In this document: piece by piece, positions 8,004 to 15,575 of the stretch
Layout: each line of letters opens with the position of its first letter
Position numbering within the stretch: the first letter of the stretch is position 1
NCBI GenBank assembly: GCA_017467845.1
Contig: JAFUKH010000010.1
Coordinates: forward strand, 20,635-84,634
From: Lachnospiraceae bacterium
Lineage (GTDB): Bacteria > Bacillota > Clostridia > Lachnospirales > Lachnospiraceae
Direction: 5' to 3'
Length of the DNA: 64,000 nt
Program-made: the position numbers and the translations under genes
Notes under the pieces: model-generated
Database searches by the model: none
What the model was told of the DNA's origin: nothing
Seen by the model: only the letters and a program-made list of their open reading frames with translations

Positions 8004-8984
8004 ATGAGATTAGGCAAGGTGTCCGACAGCGTTTTAAAGCGTTCGGTCTTAAAAAATATTAAAAAGAGAAGAAATGAAATGGTAATTGGCGCAGGATTAG
8101 GGGAAGACTGCGCCATTTTTTCATTATCTCAGGACGCTAAGGTGTCCACCTGCGTATCTCAGGCAGTAGTGTGCGGTGAAGAAGATGCCGCAAGATTAGT
8201 GCAGAAGGTCATGAACAATCTCGCCTGTTCCGGCAGTACTCCGCTGGCGGTGATGCTTAGCGTCACTTTACCGGAGAATGCCAGAGAGATTCGTATTAAA
8301 GAGATTATGGCAGGAGCAGAGAAGACTGCCGCTGTCGCAAATGTACAGATTATTGGGGGACACACGGCGGTAAGTCCTTATGTAAGCAAGACCATCGTAT
8401 CCGCAGTAGGCTATGGAAAGACAGCCGGTACGGCCTTAACAACCAAGGGCATTAAACCGGGGATGGATATCGTAGTCAGTAAGTGGATTGGACTGGAGGG
8501 AACCGCTCTTCTTGCAAAGCAGGCCGAAAGTGAGCTTAAGAAGCGTTACCCTGCATATATGATTGATGAAGCCATCTGCTTTGAGCAGTGCTTATCCATT
8601 TTACCGGAGGCTGCAGTCGCCATATCGTCCGGCACGAGACACATGCATGATGCTTCCGAGGGCGGTATTTTTGCAGCTCTTTGGGAACTTGCAGAAAGCT
8701 CTGGTGTTGGACTGGAAATAGAGCTTCGTCGTCTGCCTATCAGACAGGAAACGGTGGAGGTGTGTGAATTCCTTGGAGGAAATCCCTACGAGCTTCTTTC
8801 CGGTGGGGCACTTATAATGGTGTGTGAGGATGGAAATGGTTTGGTGGAAAAACTCCTTGATCAGGGAATTAATGCCGTGGTAGTGGGCAGAACTACCGAC
8901 AATAACGATAAAATCATCTATAATGGGGAAGAGAAGCGATTCATGGATAAGCCCGCAATGGATGAGATTCATAAATTTATTTAA
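8004..8984 (+). CDS. AIR synthase-related ATP-binding protein
   Basis: A 326-residue member of the PurM/ThiL/HypE ATP-binding superfamily. The N-terminal MRLGKVSDSVLKRSVLKNI and GLGEDCAIF are typical of the AIR-synthase-related subgroup; the ATP-binding N domain runs to about 150 and the C domain holds DASEGGIFAALWELAE near 215. No hydrogenase maturation or thiamine genes are nearby, so the substrate is unknown. It lies 20 nt after the VanW gene and directly before the Lrp-type regulator, consistent with one transcript through trmL. Confidence 0.75.
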   Translation: MRLGKVSDSVLKRSVLKNIKKRRNEMVIGAGLGEDCAIFSLSQDAKVSTCVSQAVVCGEEDAARLVQKVMNNLACSGSTPLAVMLSVTLPENAREIRIKEIMAGAEKTAAVANVQIIGGHTAVSPYVSKTIVSAVGYGKTAGTALTTKGIKPGMDIVVSKWIGLEGTALLAKQAESELKKRYPAYMIDEAICFEQCLSILPEAAVAISSGTRHMHDASEGGIFAALWELAESSGVGLEIELRRLPIRQETVEVCEFLGGNPYELLSGGALIMVCEDGNGLVEKLLDQGINAVVVGRTTDNNDKIIYNGEEKRFMDKPAMDEIHKFI

Positions 8985-9003
8985 AGAGAAAGGAATATTG
9001 GTT

Positions 9004-9486
9004 ATGGAAGAACAATTATTGAAAATCATAGAGAAAAACAGCCGCATCGATTTAAAAGAGTTATCAGTAATTCTTGGTGTGGAAGAAATTGATGTGGTAA
9101 ACAAGCTGGCTGAATTAGAGGCAAAGGGAACCATCTGTGGTTATCATACTTTGATTAATTGGGAGAATACTGATTTAGAAAGTATTTCTGCTTTAATTGA
9201 AGTGCGCGTAACTCCTCAGAGCGGTCAGGGCTTTGACAATATCGCAGAGAGAATCTACAAGTATCCGGAGGTTCATGCAGTATACCTGATTTCCGGTGGT
9301 TATGATTTACTCGTTTCTATCGAGGGTAAGAGCTTAAAGGAGGTTGCAGCATTTGTATCCGAGAAGCTTTCTGCAATCGATTCCGTACTCAGCACCGCTA
9401 CCCATTTTGTATTGAAGAAATATAAGGATCACGGTACTGTCCTCAGTAAGAGAAACTCTGACAAGAGGGAGGTTATCACACCATGA
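9004..9486 (+). CDS. Lrp/AsnC family transcriptional regulator
   Basis: A 160-residue regulator that binds DNA through an N-terminal winged HTH (about 5-60, LKIIEKNSRIDLKELSVILGV) and probably senses an amino acid through the C-terminal RAM domain (about 68-145, YPEVHAVYLISGGYDLLVSIEG). The start chosen is the ATG at 9004, preceded by AAAGGA; an upstream in-frame ATG at 8923 lies inside the preceding gene. Its stop overlaps the aminotransferase start (ATGA), so it likely controls that gene. Confidence 0.9.
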   Translation: MEEQLLKIIEKNSRIDLKELSVILGVEEIDVVNKLAELEAKGTICGYHTLINWENTDLESISALIEVRVTPQSGQGFDNIAERIYKYPEVHAVYLISGGYDLLVSIEGKSLKEVAAFVSEKLSAIDSVLSTATHFVLKKYKDHGTVLSKRNSDKREVITP

Positions 9487-10655
9487 GAACCCCGTTAGCT
9501 GATAAAGTAGTAGAAATCAAGCCATCGGGTATCAGAAAGTTCTTTGACATCGTTAGTGAGATGCCGGACGCTATTTCGCTTGGTGTAGGCGAGCCGGACT
9601 TTGATACACCGTGGCATATTCGTAATGAAGGTATTCGTGCGTTAGAAGCCGGCAAGACCTTCTATACTTCTAATTCCGGTTTAAAGGAGCTGAAAATAGA
9701 GGTTTGTAATTATATTGAAAGAAAGCAGGGAGTTCGTTACAATCCTGCAAATGAAGTATTGGTTACTGTAGGTGGCTCAGAGGCAATCGATATGGGTCTT
9801 CGTGCCATGATTAATCCCGGGGATGAAGTTTTGATTCCTCAGCCAAGCTACGTATCCTACGAGCCCTGTGCAGTGCTTGCAGGCGCAACTCCGGTAGTTA
9901 TCAATTTGAAGGCGGAGAATGAGTTTCGCTTAACTGCGGCAGAACTTAGAGAGGCGATTACCGATAAAACCAAGGTTCTTATTTTACCTTTCCCCAATAA
10001 TCCTACGGGAGCTATTATGGAGAAAAAGGATTTAGAGGAAATCGCAGAGGTGATTATCGAAAAAGACATTTTTGTAATGTCAGATGAGATTTATTCCGAG
10101 CTTACATACAAGGATGAGCATGTATCCATTATTGCGATTCCTGGAATGCGAGAGAGAACTATTATGATTAATGGTTTCTCCAAGGCCTACGCTATGACCG
10201 GTTGGAGACTTGGCTATGCCTGCGGTCCTGCTGATATCATCGCCCAGATGACCAAGATTCATCAGTTTGCCATTATGTGTGCACCTACCACCAGCCAGTA
10301 TGCTGCAGTAGAAGCGCTGAAAAACGGGGATGATGACGTGAAAGAAATGAAGGAGTCCTATAATCAGAGAAGACGCTTTTTAATGCATTCTTTCAAGAAG
10401 ATGGGCTTGGAGTGCTTTGAGCCCTTTGGTGCCTTCTACGTATTTCCTTGCATCAAGGAATTTGGTATGACCAGTGATGAATTTGCTACCAAGTTCTTAG
10501 AGACAGAGAAGGTGGCTGCGGTACCGGGTACTGCATTCGGTGACAGTGGAGAAGGCTTCCTTCGTATATCTTACGCTTATTCCATGGATACCCTGCGTAC
10601 CGCTATGGAACGTTTAGAGCGTTTTGTGACAAAGCTTCGTAACGGAGAGATTTAA
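9483..10655 (+). CDS. PLP-dependent aminotransferase (class I/II)
   Basis: A 390-residue fold-type I aminotransferase, most like aspartate/aromatic aminotransferases of the Iγ group. It shows the N-terminal GVGEPDFDTP, the PLP-contacting PFPNNPTGA, the SDEIY aspartate, and the Schiff-base lysine in SFSKAYAMTGWRLG near residue 234. The C-terminal arginine that binds the substrate carboxylate is in FLRISYA. Translation is probably coupled to the Lrp regulator upstream through a 4-nt overlap, suggesting amino-acid-responsive expression. The exact substrate is unknown. Confidence 0.9.
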   Translation: MRTPLADKVVEIKPSGIRKFFDIVSEMPDAISLGVGEPDFDTPWHIRNEGIRALEAGKTFYTSNSGLKELKIEVCNYIERKQGVRYNPANEVLVTVGGSEAIDMGLRAMINPGDEVLIPQPSYVSYEPCAVLAGATPVVINLKAENEFRLTAAELREAITDKTKVLILPFPNNPTGAIMEKKDLEEIAEVIIEKDIFVMSDEIYSELTYKDEHVSIIAIPGMRERTIMINGFSKAYAMTGWRLGYACGPADIIAQMTKIHQFAIMCAPTTSQYAAVEALKNGDDDVKEMKESYNQRRRFLMHSFKKMGLECFEPFGAFYVFPCIKEFGMTSDEFATKFLETEKVAAVPGTAFGDSGEGFLRISYAYSMDTLRTAMERLERFVTKLRNGEI

Positions 10656-10658
10656 GAT

Positions 10659-11153
10659 ATGAATATTATTTTACATCAGCCGGAGATTCCTCAAAATACC
10701 GGCAATATCGGGAGAACCTGTGTGGCTACGGGCTCTTCACTTCATCTAATTGAGCCATTGGGATTTCGGTTGGATGAAAAGGCAATCAAAAGATCCGGAA
10801 TGGACTATTGGCAGCATCTGGATGTGCATCGTTATGTAAACTTTGCAGAGTTTAAAGAGAAGAACCCGGATGCGAAAATCTGGATGGCAACCACTAAGGC
10901 AAAGCATACCTATACCGAGGTGGAATTTGGTCCCAATGATTTTATCATGTTTGGTAAGGAAAGTGCCGGAATACCGGAGGAGATACTGGTGGATTATGAA
11001 GATACCTGTATCCGTATCCCTATGCTTCCGGAGATTCGTTCCTTAAATCTGTCCAATTCTGTAGCGATTGTGCTCTATGAGGCGCTTCGTCAGACCGGAT
11101 TTGAAAGCATGCAGTTGGAGGGAGAGCTTCATCGCTTGCATTGGAAGGAATAA
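10659..11153 (+). CDS. trmL: tRNA (cytidine(34)-2'-O)-methyltransferase
   Basis: SPOUT-class methyltransferase of 164 residues that 2'-O-methylates the wobble base of tRNA-Leu isoacceptors. The three SPOUT signatures are clear: HQPEIPQNTGNIGRTC at the N-terminus, FGKESAGIPEEIL near 100-115 and IPMLPEIRSLNLSNSVAIV near 124-142, which forms the knot. The start lies 3 nt after the aminotransferase stop, and the gene ends the operon before a hairpin at 11174. Confidence 0.93.
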   Translation: MNIILHQPEIPQNTGNIGRTCVATGSSLHLIEPLGFRLDEKAIKRSGMDYWQHLDVHRYVNFAEFKEKNPDAKIWMATTKAKHTYTEVEFGPNDFIMFGKESAGIPEEILVDYEDTCIRIPMLPEIRSLNLSNSVAIVLYEALRQTGFESMQLEGELHRLHWKE

Positions 11154-11173
11154 ATATAATATGATGCATTAAA

Positions 11174-11208
11174 ATACCCCACCGGAGAAATCCGATGGGG
11201 TATCATAA
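11174..11208. terminator. Convergent terminator between trmL and the PilZ gene
   Basis: ATACCCCACCGGA (from 11174) pairs with TCCGATGGGGTAT (to 11203) across a GAAA loop. The minus-strand copy is followed by TTTTAA, so it is stronger for the PilZ gene, but it may serve both strands. Confidence 0.75.
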
Positions 11209-11217
11209 TGTCCGATA

Positions 11218-11880
11218 TTATTTTTTACTTCCTTTGGTATTTTTCAGTCGCATTCTTTCCTTGGTTACAATATACTTGTCAATGCCGGGAACATCCTTGT
11301 TGAAGCGGCATCCTATTTTGATACGATTCTTCTCCATAGGAACAATATTCATTACAATGCCTGAAAGACGGAAAGAGAAGGACTCGTCCAATCGCTCGAT
11401 ATAGTCTTCCAGATTAGCATACACAATCTGCCCCGTTTCAATAGGAACAGTCTCGTCGCAAATAAAACCAAAACCGGTGTTACTTACATCCTTCATAATA
11501 CCTTCATAGTGCGCATTTAAAAACTGAATATTTGTAGTAGTACCTACCGCGCAACGGAAGGATGCACGCCGATTAAAGGTTTTACTTCCCGCAATGGTAC
11601 GGAGAGTATACCAGATGGAACCGTCCGGTTTCTTTACAAGACTGATTTCTACATTGGTGAAAACCTGTGGATTTGCATCCTCCATAGGAACCATAACATC
11701 AGTGATAACGTTGTGTCCCTTGAAGGTGAGAAGCTTTTCATCCTGCATGATAAGCTCTGCTAAAATCATGTTCTTGTCCTGAATAACATCCCCGGTAACC
11801 GTCTTAAATTCCAACTGATTGTCTAGGGTACGCGCAATAATAACAATGTTTGAACCTGGTTGAACTTCTGTGATTAACAT
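11218..11880 (-). CDS. PilZ domain protein (YcgR-like flagellar brake type)
   Basis: A 220-residue protein with an N-terminal YcgR-like beta domain and a C-terminal PilZ domain that would bind cyclic di-GMP. The PilZ arginine motif is present as RRASFRCAVG (about 98-107 from this start) and the second loop as DVSNTGFGF. The start chosen is the ATG at 11880 after AGAGG. An ATG 51 nt upstream falls inside the predicted -10 box (AGCATA on the plus strand, 11927-11932), so it cannot be on the transcript. The likely role is control of motility or secretion by c-di-GMP. Confidence 0.85.
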   Translation of the reverse strand: MLITEVQPGSNIVIIARTLDNQLEFKTVTGDVIQDKNMILAELIMQDEKLLTFKGHNVITDVMVPMEDANPQVFTNVEISLVKKPDGSIWYTLRTIAGSKTFNRRASFRCAVGTTTNIQFLNAHYEGIMKDVSNTGFGFICDETVPIETGQIVYANLEDYIERLDESFSFRLSGIVMNIVPMEKNRIKIGCRFNKDVPGIDKYIVTKERMRLKNTKGSKK

Positions 11881-11926
11881 AAGACCTCTATAGAATACAA
11901 AAACTAGTAATTTCTTCCTATATACT

Positions 11927-12002
11927 AGCATACTTGAAAAAAGTCACTCCGTCAATCCGACAATTTCTGAAAGTTGTAAAAAAGTACTATTCATGATAGA
12001 AT
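11927..12002. promoter_or_regulatory. Divergent promoters of the PilZ gene and mecA
   Basis: On the minus strand TTGACG (11950-11955) and TATGCT (11927-11932) are 17 nt apart and drive the PilZ gene. On the plus strand TTGTAA (11974-11979) and TAGAAT (11997-12002) are 17 nt apart and drive mecA. The two sites are close but do not overlap. Confidence 0.7.
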
Positions 12003-12027
12003 ATTACCAGAAATGTGAGGACTACCT

Positions 12028-12711
12028 ATGAGAATTGAACGTGTGGATGATAAAACAGTAAAGTGCTACATCTCCATTGAAGAGATGCAGGAATATGATA
12101 TTACGTATAAAGACTTTGTAGCCCGTACCGATAAGGCAAAGGAAATCGTAGAGGATATTATCGCTCAGGCAACGGAAGAAGTGGGATACAAGCCACCCCA
12201 GTTTGCTTTGGATTTACAGATTATGATGCTGCCGGAGAAGGGCATGGTACTGACCTTTTCAGAGAAGTCTCCCATTGATATTGAGGGGAATCCTATGGTG
12301 TTGGAATACCTGAAGGAGATGAAGAAGGCCTTAGAAGCTCAGATGAATAAGTCAGAATCACAGGAAATAGTGACAGAGCCGGCGACACCTTTAGATAAGG
12401 AGGAACCGTCTGAGAATACTCCGGACTTTGCACTGTTTACCTTTGGGGCTCTCCGTGATGTATGCGATTATGTGAAAATCCTGCCCGCCACCCTCCGGGT
12501 TATCAGCTGCCTCTATGAGATGGAGGGAACCTACTATTTATACATGGAAAAGGGTGCCGCTGCATATAAGAGATATTCCAGAGCTTGTGTGAAAGCCTTA
12601 GAATTCGGTTCCTTATATGGTGCAACATTGGATAAACTTACCTTTATCGACGAGCATGCAAGATGCCTTATTCCGGAGAAGGCGATTACGAAAATACGCC
12701 AGATGGGGTAA
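12028..12711 (+). CDS. mecA: Adaptor protein MecA
   Basis: Adaptor that delivers substrates to the ClpC/ClpP protease. The 227-residue length fits the family. The N-terminal domain (MRIERVDDKTVKCYISIEEM) recognises substrates. A low-complexity acidic linker (about 108-135) connects to the C-terminal ClpC-binding domain, which starts at FALFTFGALRDVCDYVK and ends near CLIPEKAI. GTGAGGA precedes the ATG and a consensus-like promoter lies 25 nt upstream. No clp gene is in the window. Confidence 0.88.
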   Translation: MRIERVDDKTVKCYISIEEMQEYDITYKDFVARTDKAKEIVEDIIAQATEEVGYKPPQFALDLQIMMLPEKGMVLTFSEKSPIDIEGNPMVLEYLKEMKKALEAQMNKSESQEIVTEPATPLDKEEPSENTPDFALFTFGALRDVCDYVKILPATLRVISCLYEMEGTYYLYMEKGAAAYKRYSRACVKALEFGSLYGATLDKLTFIDEHARCLIPEKAITKIRQMG

Positions 12712-12728
12712 AAGCCTACAAAAACTGC

Positions 12729-12793
12729 TTGACAATATTGTGAAAAATGATTATAGTTCTAAATGCAAATGCAACTCATTCGCATTTAGAACT
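12729..12793 (+). promoter_or_regulatory. Promoter with Fur-type palindromic operator
   Basis: TTGACA (12729-12734) and TATAGT (12752-12757) have a 17-nt spacer. A 12-bp perfect inverted repeat, AGTTCTAAATGC (12755-12766) with GCATTTAGAACT (12782-12793), overlaps the -10 and start point. The core AATGCAAATGCAACTCATT has the spacing and A/T-G/C pattern of Fur-superfamily boxes. A Fur-family gene follows the permease, so metal-dependent repression of this transcript is likely. The hairpin followed by ATTTTTA could alternatively act as an early terminator. Confidence 0.6.
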
Positions 12794-12813
12794 ATTTTTA
12801 TTTGGAGAAATAT

Positions 12814-13668
12814 ATGTTACACGAGCTTTTACACATTTTTATGCACACTATTGAAGATAATATATTCTTAATCCTGTTTCTATTTCTTACCTATCTGATA
12901 ATGGAATATCTGGAGCACAAGGCGGGAGGTCACGCCAATGAGCTGATAAAGAAGGCGGGAAGTGCGGGTCCCATCATTGGTGCAGTTGTGGGCATTGTGC
13001 CACAGTGCGGCTTTGCAGCGGCAGCAGCTAACCTTTATGCGGGACGCGTAATCAGCATGGGTACGTTAATTGCCATTTTCCTGGCTACCTCTGATGAGGT
13101 ATTACCTATATTGCTTGCCCATCCAGGGTCGATTTCCTTAATCTTTGTCATTTTTGGATTAAAGGTAGTAGTGGGTGCTGTCTGTGGTCTGGTAATTGAC
13201 AAGGTATTGCCTGCTAAGGAAGAGCATGACCACATTCACGAGCTGTGCGAGAATGAGCATTGTCACTGCGAGAAGGGGGTGTTTCGCTCTGCACTTACCC
13301 ATACACTCCATATCGCAGTCTTTATCCTGCTGATATCCTTTGTGCTGAATCTGGTAATGCATACCGTCGGGGAAGAGGCCCTAGGTAATCTTGTGCTGAA
13401 TCGTCCAATCATCGGACAGATTGCAGCAGCAATTATCGGACTGATTCCTAACTGCGCATCCTCCGTTGTGCTAACCCAGCTTTATGTAAAGGGGGCAATG
13501 ACCTTTGGCGCATTAATGTCAGGACTTTTTGTGAATGCAGGTATTGGACTTTTAATTCTCTTCCGTGTGAACCATGATAAGAAGGAGAATCTTCGCATTT
13601 TAGGATTACTTTTAGGAATTGGTATTGTAGCGGGTATCATTATCGGATTTTTTCCGATTTTTAGTTAG
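12814..13668 (+). CDS. Polytopic metal permease (ArsP_2/putative manganese transporter family)
   Basis: A 284-residue membrane protein with about eight helices. The two halves each carry a related signature, GIVPQCGFAAAAANLY near 68-83 and GLIPNCASSVVLTQLYV near 208-225, which is typical of the ArsP_2 family often annotated as arsenic efflux protein or putative manganese transporter. Between the halves is a histidine- and cysteine-rich cytoplasmic loop (EEHDHIHELCENEHCHCEKG) that should bind metal. The start is the ATG at 12814 after GGAG. The Fur-like operator upstream and the Fur gene downstream support a role in divalent metal homeostasis. Confidence 0.8.
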   Translation: MLHELLHIFMHTIEDNIFLILFLFLTYLIMEYLEHKAGGHANELIKKAGSAGPIIGAVVGIVPQCGFAAAAANLYAGRVISMGTLIAIFLATSDEVLPILLAHPGSISLIFVIFGLKVVVGAVCGLVIDKVLPAKEEHDHIHELCENEHCHCEKGVFRSALTHTLHIAVFILLISFVLNLVMHTVGEEALGNLVLNRPIIGQIAAAIIGLIPNCASSVVLTQLYVKGAMTFGALMSGLFVNAGIGLLILFRVNHDKKENLRILGLLLGIGIVAGIIIGFFPIFS

Positions 13669-13689
13669 TGTTTTAGATATAGTGGAGGT

Positions 13690-13745
13690 TGAGCGAATCT
13701 TGGTAGAGCACCTGACTCTTAATCAGGGTGTTCGGGGTTTGCCAA
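13690..13745 (+). pseudogene. Partial tRNA-Lys(CTT) copy
   Basis: Positions 13700-13731 are identical over 32 nt to 14301-14332 of the intact tRNA-Lys, covering the end of the D loop, the anticodon arm with CTT and the variable region. The acceptor stem, D-stem partner and T arm do not match or pair, so this cannot be a working tRNA. It lies directly upstream of the Fur gene, whose ATG is 24 nt further on. Its origin is presumably duplication or recombination at the tRNA. Confidence 0.8.
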
Positions 13746-13754
13746 AGTGAGATT

Positions 13755-14171
13755 ATGAACCATGAATATCCCCAAGGAATAAAATGGACAAAGCAGCGCA
13801 AGGATGTATACAATATTCTGCATGATGCTGCAGAGCCGCTTAGTGCCCAGCAAATCTATAATCAGATTGCAAAGGCTGATGAGGATGGCAGCTATGCACC
13901 ATCTACCATATATAGAATTTTAGGTGCCTTTGAGGAAAAGGGACTGGTGCGTAAGACAACCTGGATGGATGACAGTACGGTAGTGTATGAATTGAAACGT
14001 GGTGGACATACCCATTATGCAGTGTGCCTGACCTGCCATAAACGTGTCCCATTGCGGTCATGTCCTTTTGCACATATTCATTTTCCGGAAACCGGAGATG
14101 ACTTCCAGATCACCGAGCACAAGCTGGAATTATATGGATATTGTAAAGAGTGTAAAAATGCTAAAAAGTAG
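13755..14171 (+). CDS. Fur-family metal-responsive repressor (Zur/Fur type)
   Basis: A 138-residue Fur-superfamily repressor. The winged helix lies at about 8-75 (KWTKQRKDVYNILHDAAEPLSAQQIYNQI, APSTIYRILGAFEEKGLV). The dimerisation domain has HTHYAVCLTCHKRVPL and the C-terminal CKECK, giving the structural zinc CxxC pairs. The start is the ATG at 13755; the in-frame GTG at 13728 lies inside the tRNA-like relic and is rejected. The SD is weak. It probably controls the permease upstream. The metal cannot be fixed from sequence; Zn or Mn are the best guesses. Confidence 0.85.
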   Translation: MNHEYPQGIKWTKQRKDVYNILHDAAEPLSAQQIYNQIAKADEDGSYAPSTIYRILGAFEEKGLVRKTTWMDDSTVVYELKRGGHTHYAVCLTCHKRVPLRSCPFAHIHFPETGDDFQITEHKLELYGYCKECKNAKK

Positions 14172-14285
14172 TGAAAAAACAAATAATAAAATTTTTTTAA
14201 AAAAATTGAAAAAAGGTGTTGACATTTATCGGTGACTTTGATATTATAATCAAGTCGCTGGTGAACAGCACAAAACAAAATAAAC

Positions 14286-14358
14286 GGACCGCTAGCTCAG
14301 TTGGTAGAGCACCTGACTCTTAATCAGGGTGTCCAGGGTTCGAGCCCCTGGCGGTCCA
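14286..14358 (+). tRNA. tRNA-Lys (CTT)
   Basis: A 73-nt cloverleaf. The acceptor stem GGACCGC pairs with GCGGTCC, the D arm is GCTC/GAGC, the anticodon stem CCTGA/TCAGG has loop CTCTTAA with anticodon CTT, and the T arm is CCAGG/CCTGG with GTTCGAG. The discriminator is A; CCA is not encoded in full. A T-rich tract follows after a short G/C-rich stretch. Confidence 0.97.
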
Positions 14359-14433
14359 CTGGAAGTCGAAGGCTTGGCAGAATGCGGGTTTTCGGCTTTT
14401 TTTGTTACTCGAGAGAGGCGTGCGGATAAAAAT

Positions 14434-14540
14434 GCAGAGACATTTCGAGAGAGCTTGCTCACAGAGAAATGTCTCTGCTTTTTTATACATAGGGCGAACG
14501 CCCTACATGAGCGAAACGTAGTGTAGCAAATGACGTACGT
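14434..14540 (+). repeat. Structured intergenic element, diverged third copy
   Basis: After the tRNA comes a strong hairpin, GCAGAGACATTTC (14434-14446) with GAAATGTCTCTGC and a T tract, whose loop holds GAGCTTGCTC. Then comes hairpin TAGGGCG-AA-CGCCCTA (14490-14505), followed by CATGAGCGAAACG and GCAAATG. This order (stem with AGCTTGCT, hairpin, ATGAGCRAAA, GCRAATG) matches the elements at 30142 and 49151. A further CAAGCTTGCTTG lies at 14566-14577. The first hairpin also works as a terminator. Positions 14600-14750 hold nothing I recognise. Confidence 0.45.
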
Positions 14541-14757
14541 CGGATGCGAAGCCTGCGACAACGAGCAAGCTTGCTTGCGAGTCTGTCGGTCGGGGAAATA
14601 GAGGCACGCGTTTATTTGAAGTTGTGTGGCTGATTTTTGGGGACTTTGGAACGCAATCAGAGGACGTGATTATTTGGTTAAGCACTAGTAACTTTCAGTT
14701 TGTTGGAGGGATAACTACCAATTTCGAAATCTTAAAGGTAGCAGTATGCTACAGCCA

Positions 14758-14808
14758 CTGACCGCCAAAACAATTCTTCTTACTTTCGGCGGTCGGTTTG
14801 GCGGTCAG
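14758..14808 (+). promoter_or_regulatory. Leader hairpin with two alternative pairings before a GNAT gene
   Basis: CTGACCGCCAAA (14758-14769) pairs perfectly with TTTGGCGGTCAG (14797-14808), ending 8 nt before the AGGAGG of the next gene. A second GGCGGTC (14788-14794) can compete for the same GACCGCC strand. Two mutually exclusive stems next to the ribosome binding site suggest a regulatory leader, but no ligand class is recognisable. Confidence 0.4.
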
Positions 14809-14829
14809 AGAATGTAGGAGGTATAAGTG

Positions 14830-15351
14830 ATGGAAGTTAGAAAAGGAACCGTTCAGGATATCGATAATGTAGCCGCATTGTACGATGAGTTAAATGATTA
14901 TTTAGAAAGTCATATCAACTACCCAGGCTGGATTAAGGATATTTATCCGATTCGGGAAGATGCTGAGAGTGGTATTCATGAAGAAAGTCTCTTTGTTGCA
15001 ATAGAAGAGGGGAAAATCGTTGGTACTGTAATTCTCAGACATGAACCGGAGGACGGGTATAGTTTAGCTGATTGGCATAATAATCTGGAATATAACGAAA
15101 TATTTGTCGTGTACACGTTTGCAGTCCATCCGCAGTTTTTACATCAAGGGATTGGAAAAAAGTTGATGGAATTCGTAATCGAATATGCAATACAAATGAA
15201 CATGAAAGCTGTGCGTCTGGATGTATATGAGAAGAATATTCCGGCAATTCGCTTGTATGAAAAACTGGGATTTCAATACATTGATACAGTTGATTTGGGA
15301 TATGGCAAGTATGGACTTGATTGGTTTAAGTTATATCAACGATTATTGTAG
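14830..15351 (+). CDS. GNAT N-acetyltransferase
   Basis: A 173-residue GCN5-related acetyltransferase. The acetyl-CoA site is the VHPQFLHQGIGKKLMEF motif (R/QxxGxG/A) near 100-115, followed by the typical LDVYEKNIPAIRLYEKLGF near 135-153. The start is the ATG at 14830, 8 nt after AGGAGG; a GTG one codon upstream is possible. The substrate is unknown. A 55-nt piece of a related gene is found at 22285-22340, hinting at past duplication or transfer. Confidence 0.88.
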   Translation: MEVRKGTVQDIDNVAALYDELNDYLESHINYPGWIKDIYPIREDAESGIHEESLFVAIEEGKIVGTVILRHEPEDGYSLADWHNNLEYNEIFVVYTFAVHPQFLHQGIGKKLMEFVIEYAIQMNMKAVRLDVYEKNIPAIRLYEKLGFQYIDTVDLGYGKYGLDWFKLYQRLL

Positions 15352-15430
15352 TAAAGTATTCTCTTTAAACTAGTTTGTTTTTTACCATCTCGAATTCGAC
15401 ACAGTTAGATAGAAAAAATATTAAAAAGTA

Positions 15431-15560
15431 TTGCATAAATAACTCAAAATACATATAATATAGTTGTAGATAGAGATATCTACTGCAAATTGCAGATGTT
15501 TGGGCTGGTTGTAAAACCCAGGTCCAACCTATTCGGCGGGGAGACTCCCCGCCATTTTAC
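15431..15560 (+). ncRNA. Structured leader RNA upstream of DUF3800 (DUF3800 RNA motif type)
   Basis: A strong promoter, TTGCAT (15431-15436) and TATAAT (15454-15459) at 17 nt, should start transcription near 15466. The roughly 95-nt leader holds CTGCA-AAT-TGCAG (15483-15495), a GGTT-GTAA-AACC stem with flanking pairs, and a perfect 8-bp stem GGCGGGGA-GAC-TCCCCGCC (15535-15553), followed by ATTTTA. AAGGGG and the ATG of a DUF3800 gene come next. Several structured RNA families named DUF3800 motifs are known from upstream of such genes; assignment to a particular one needs a covariance-model search. Confidence 0.6.
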
Positions 15561-15575
15561 ATATAAGGGGATTTG

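Noticed and set aside
11881-11931. Earlier ATG for the PilZ gene
   Set aside because: It falls in the predicted -10 box of that gene's own promoter.
13728-13754. GTG start for the Fur gene
   Set aside because: The codon is part of the tRNA-like relic and the added residues are not Fur-like; ATG at 13755 is preferred.
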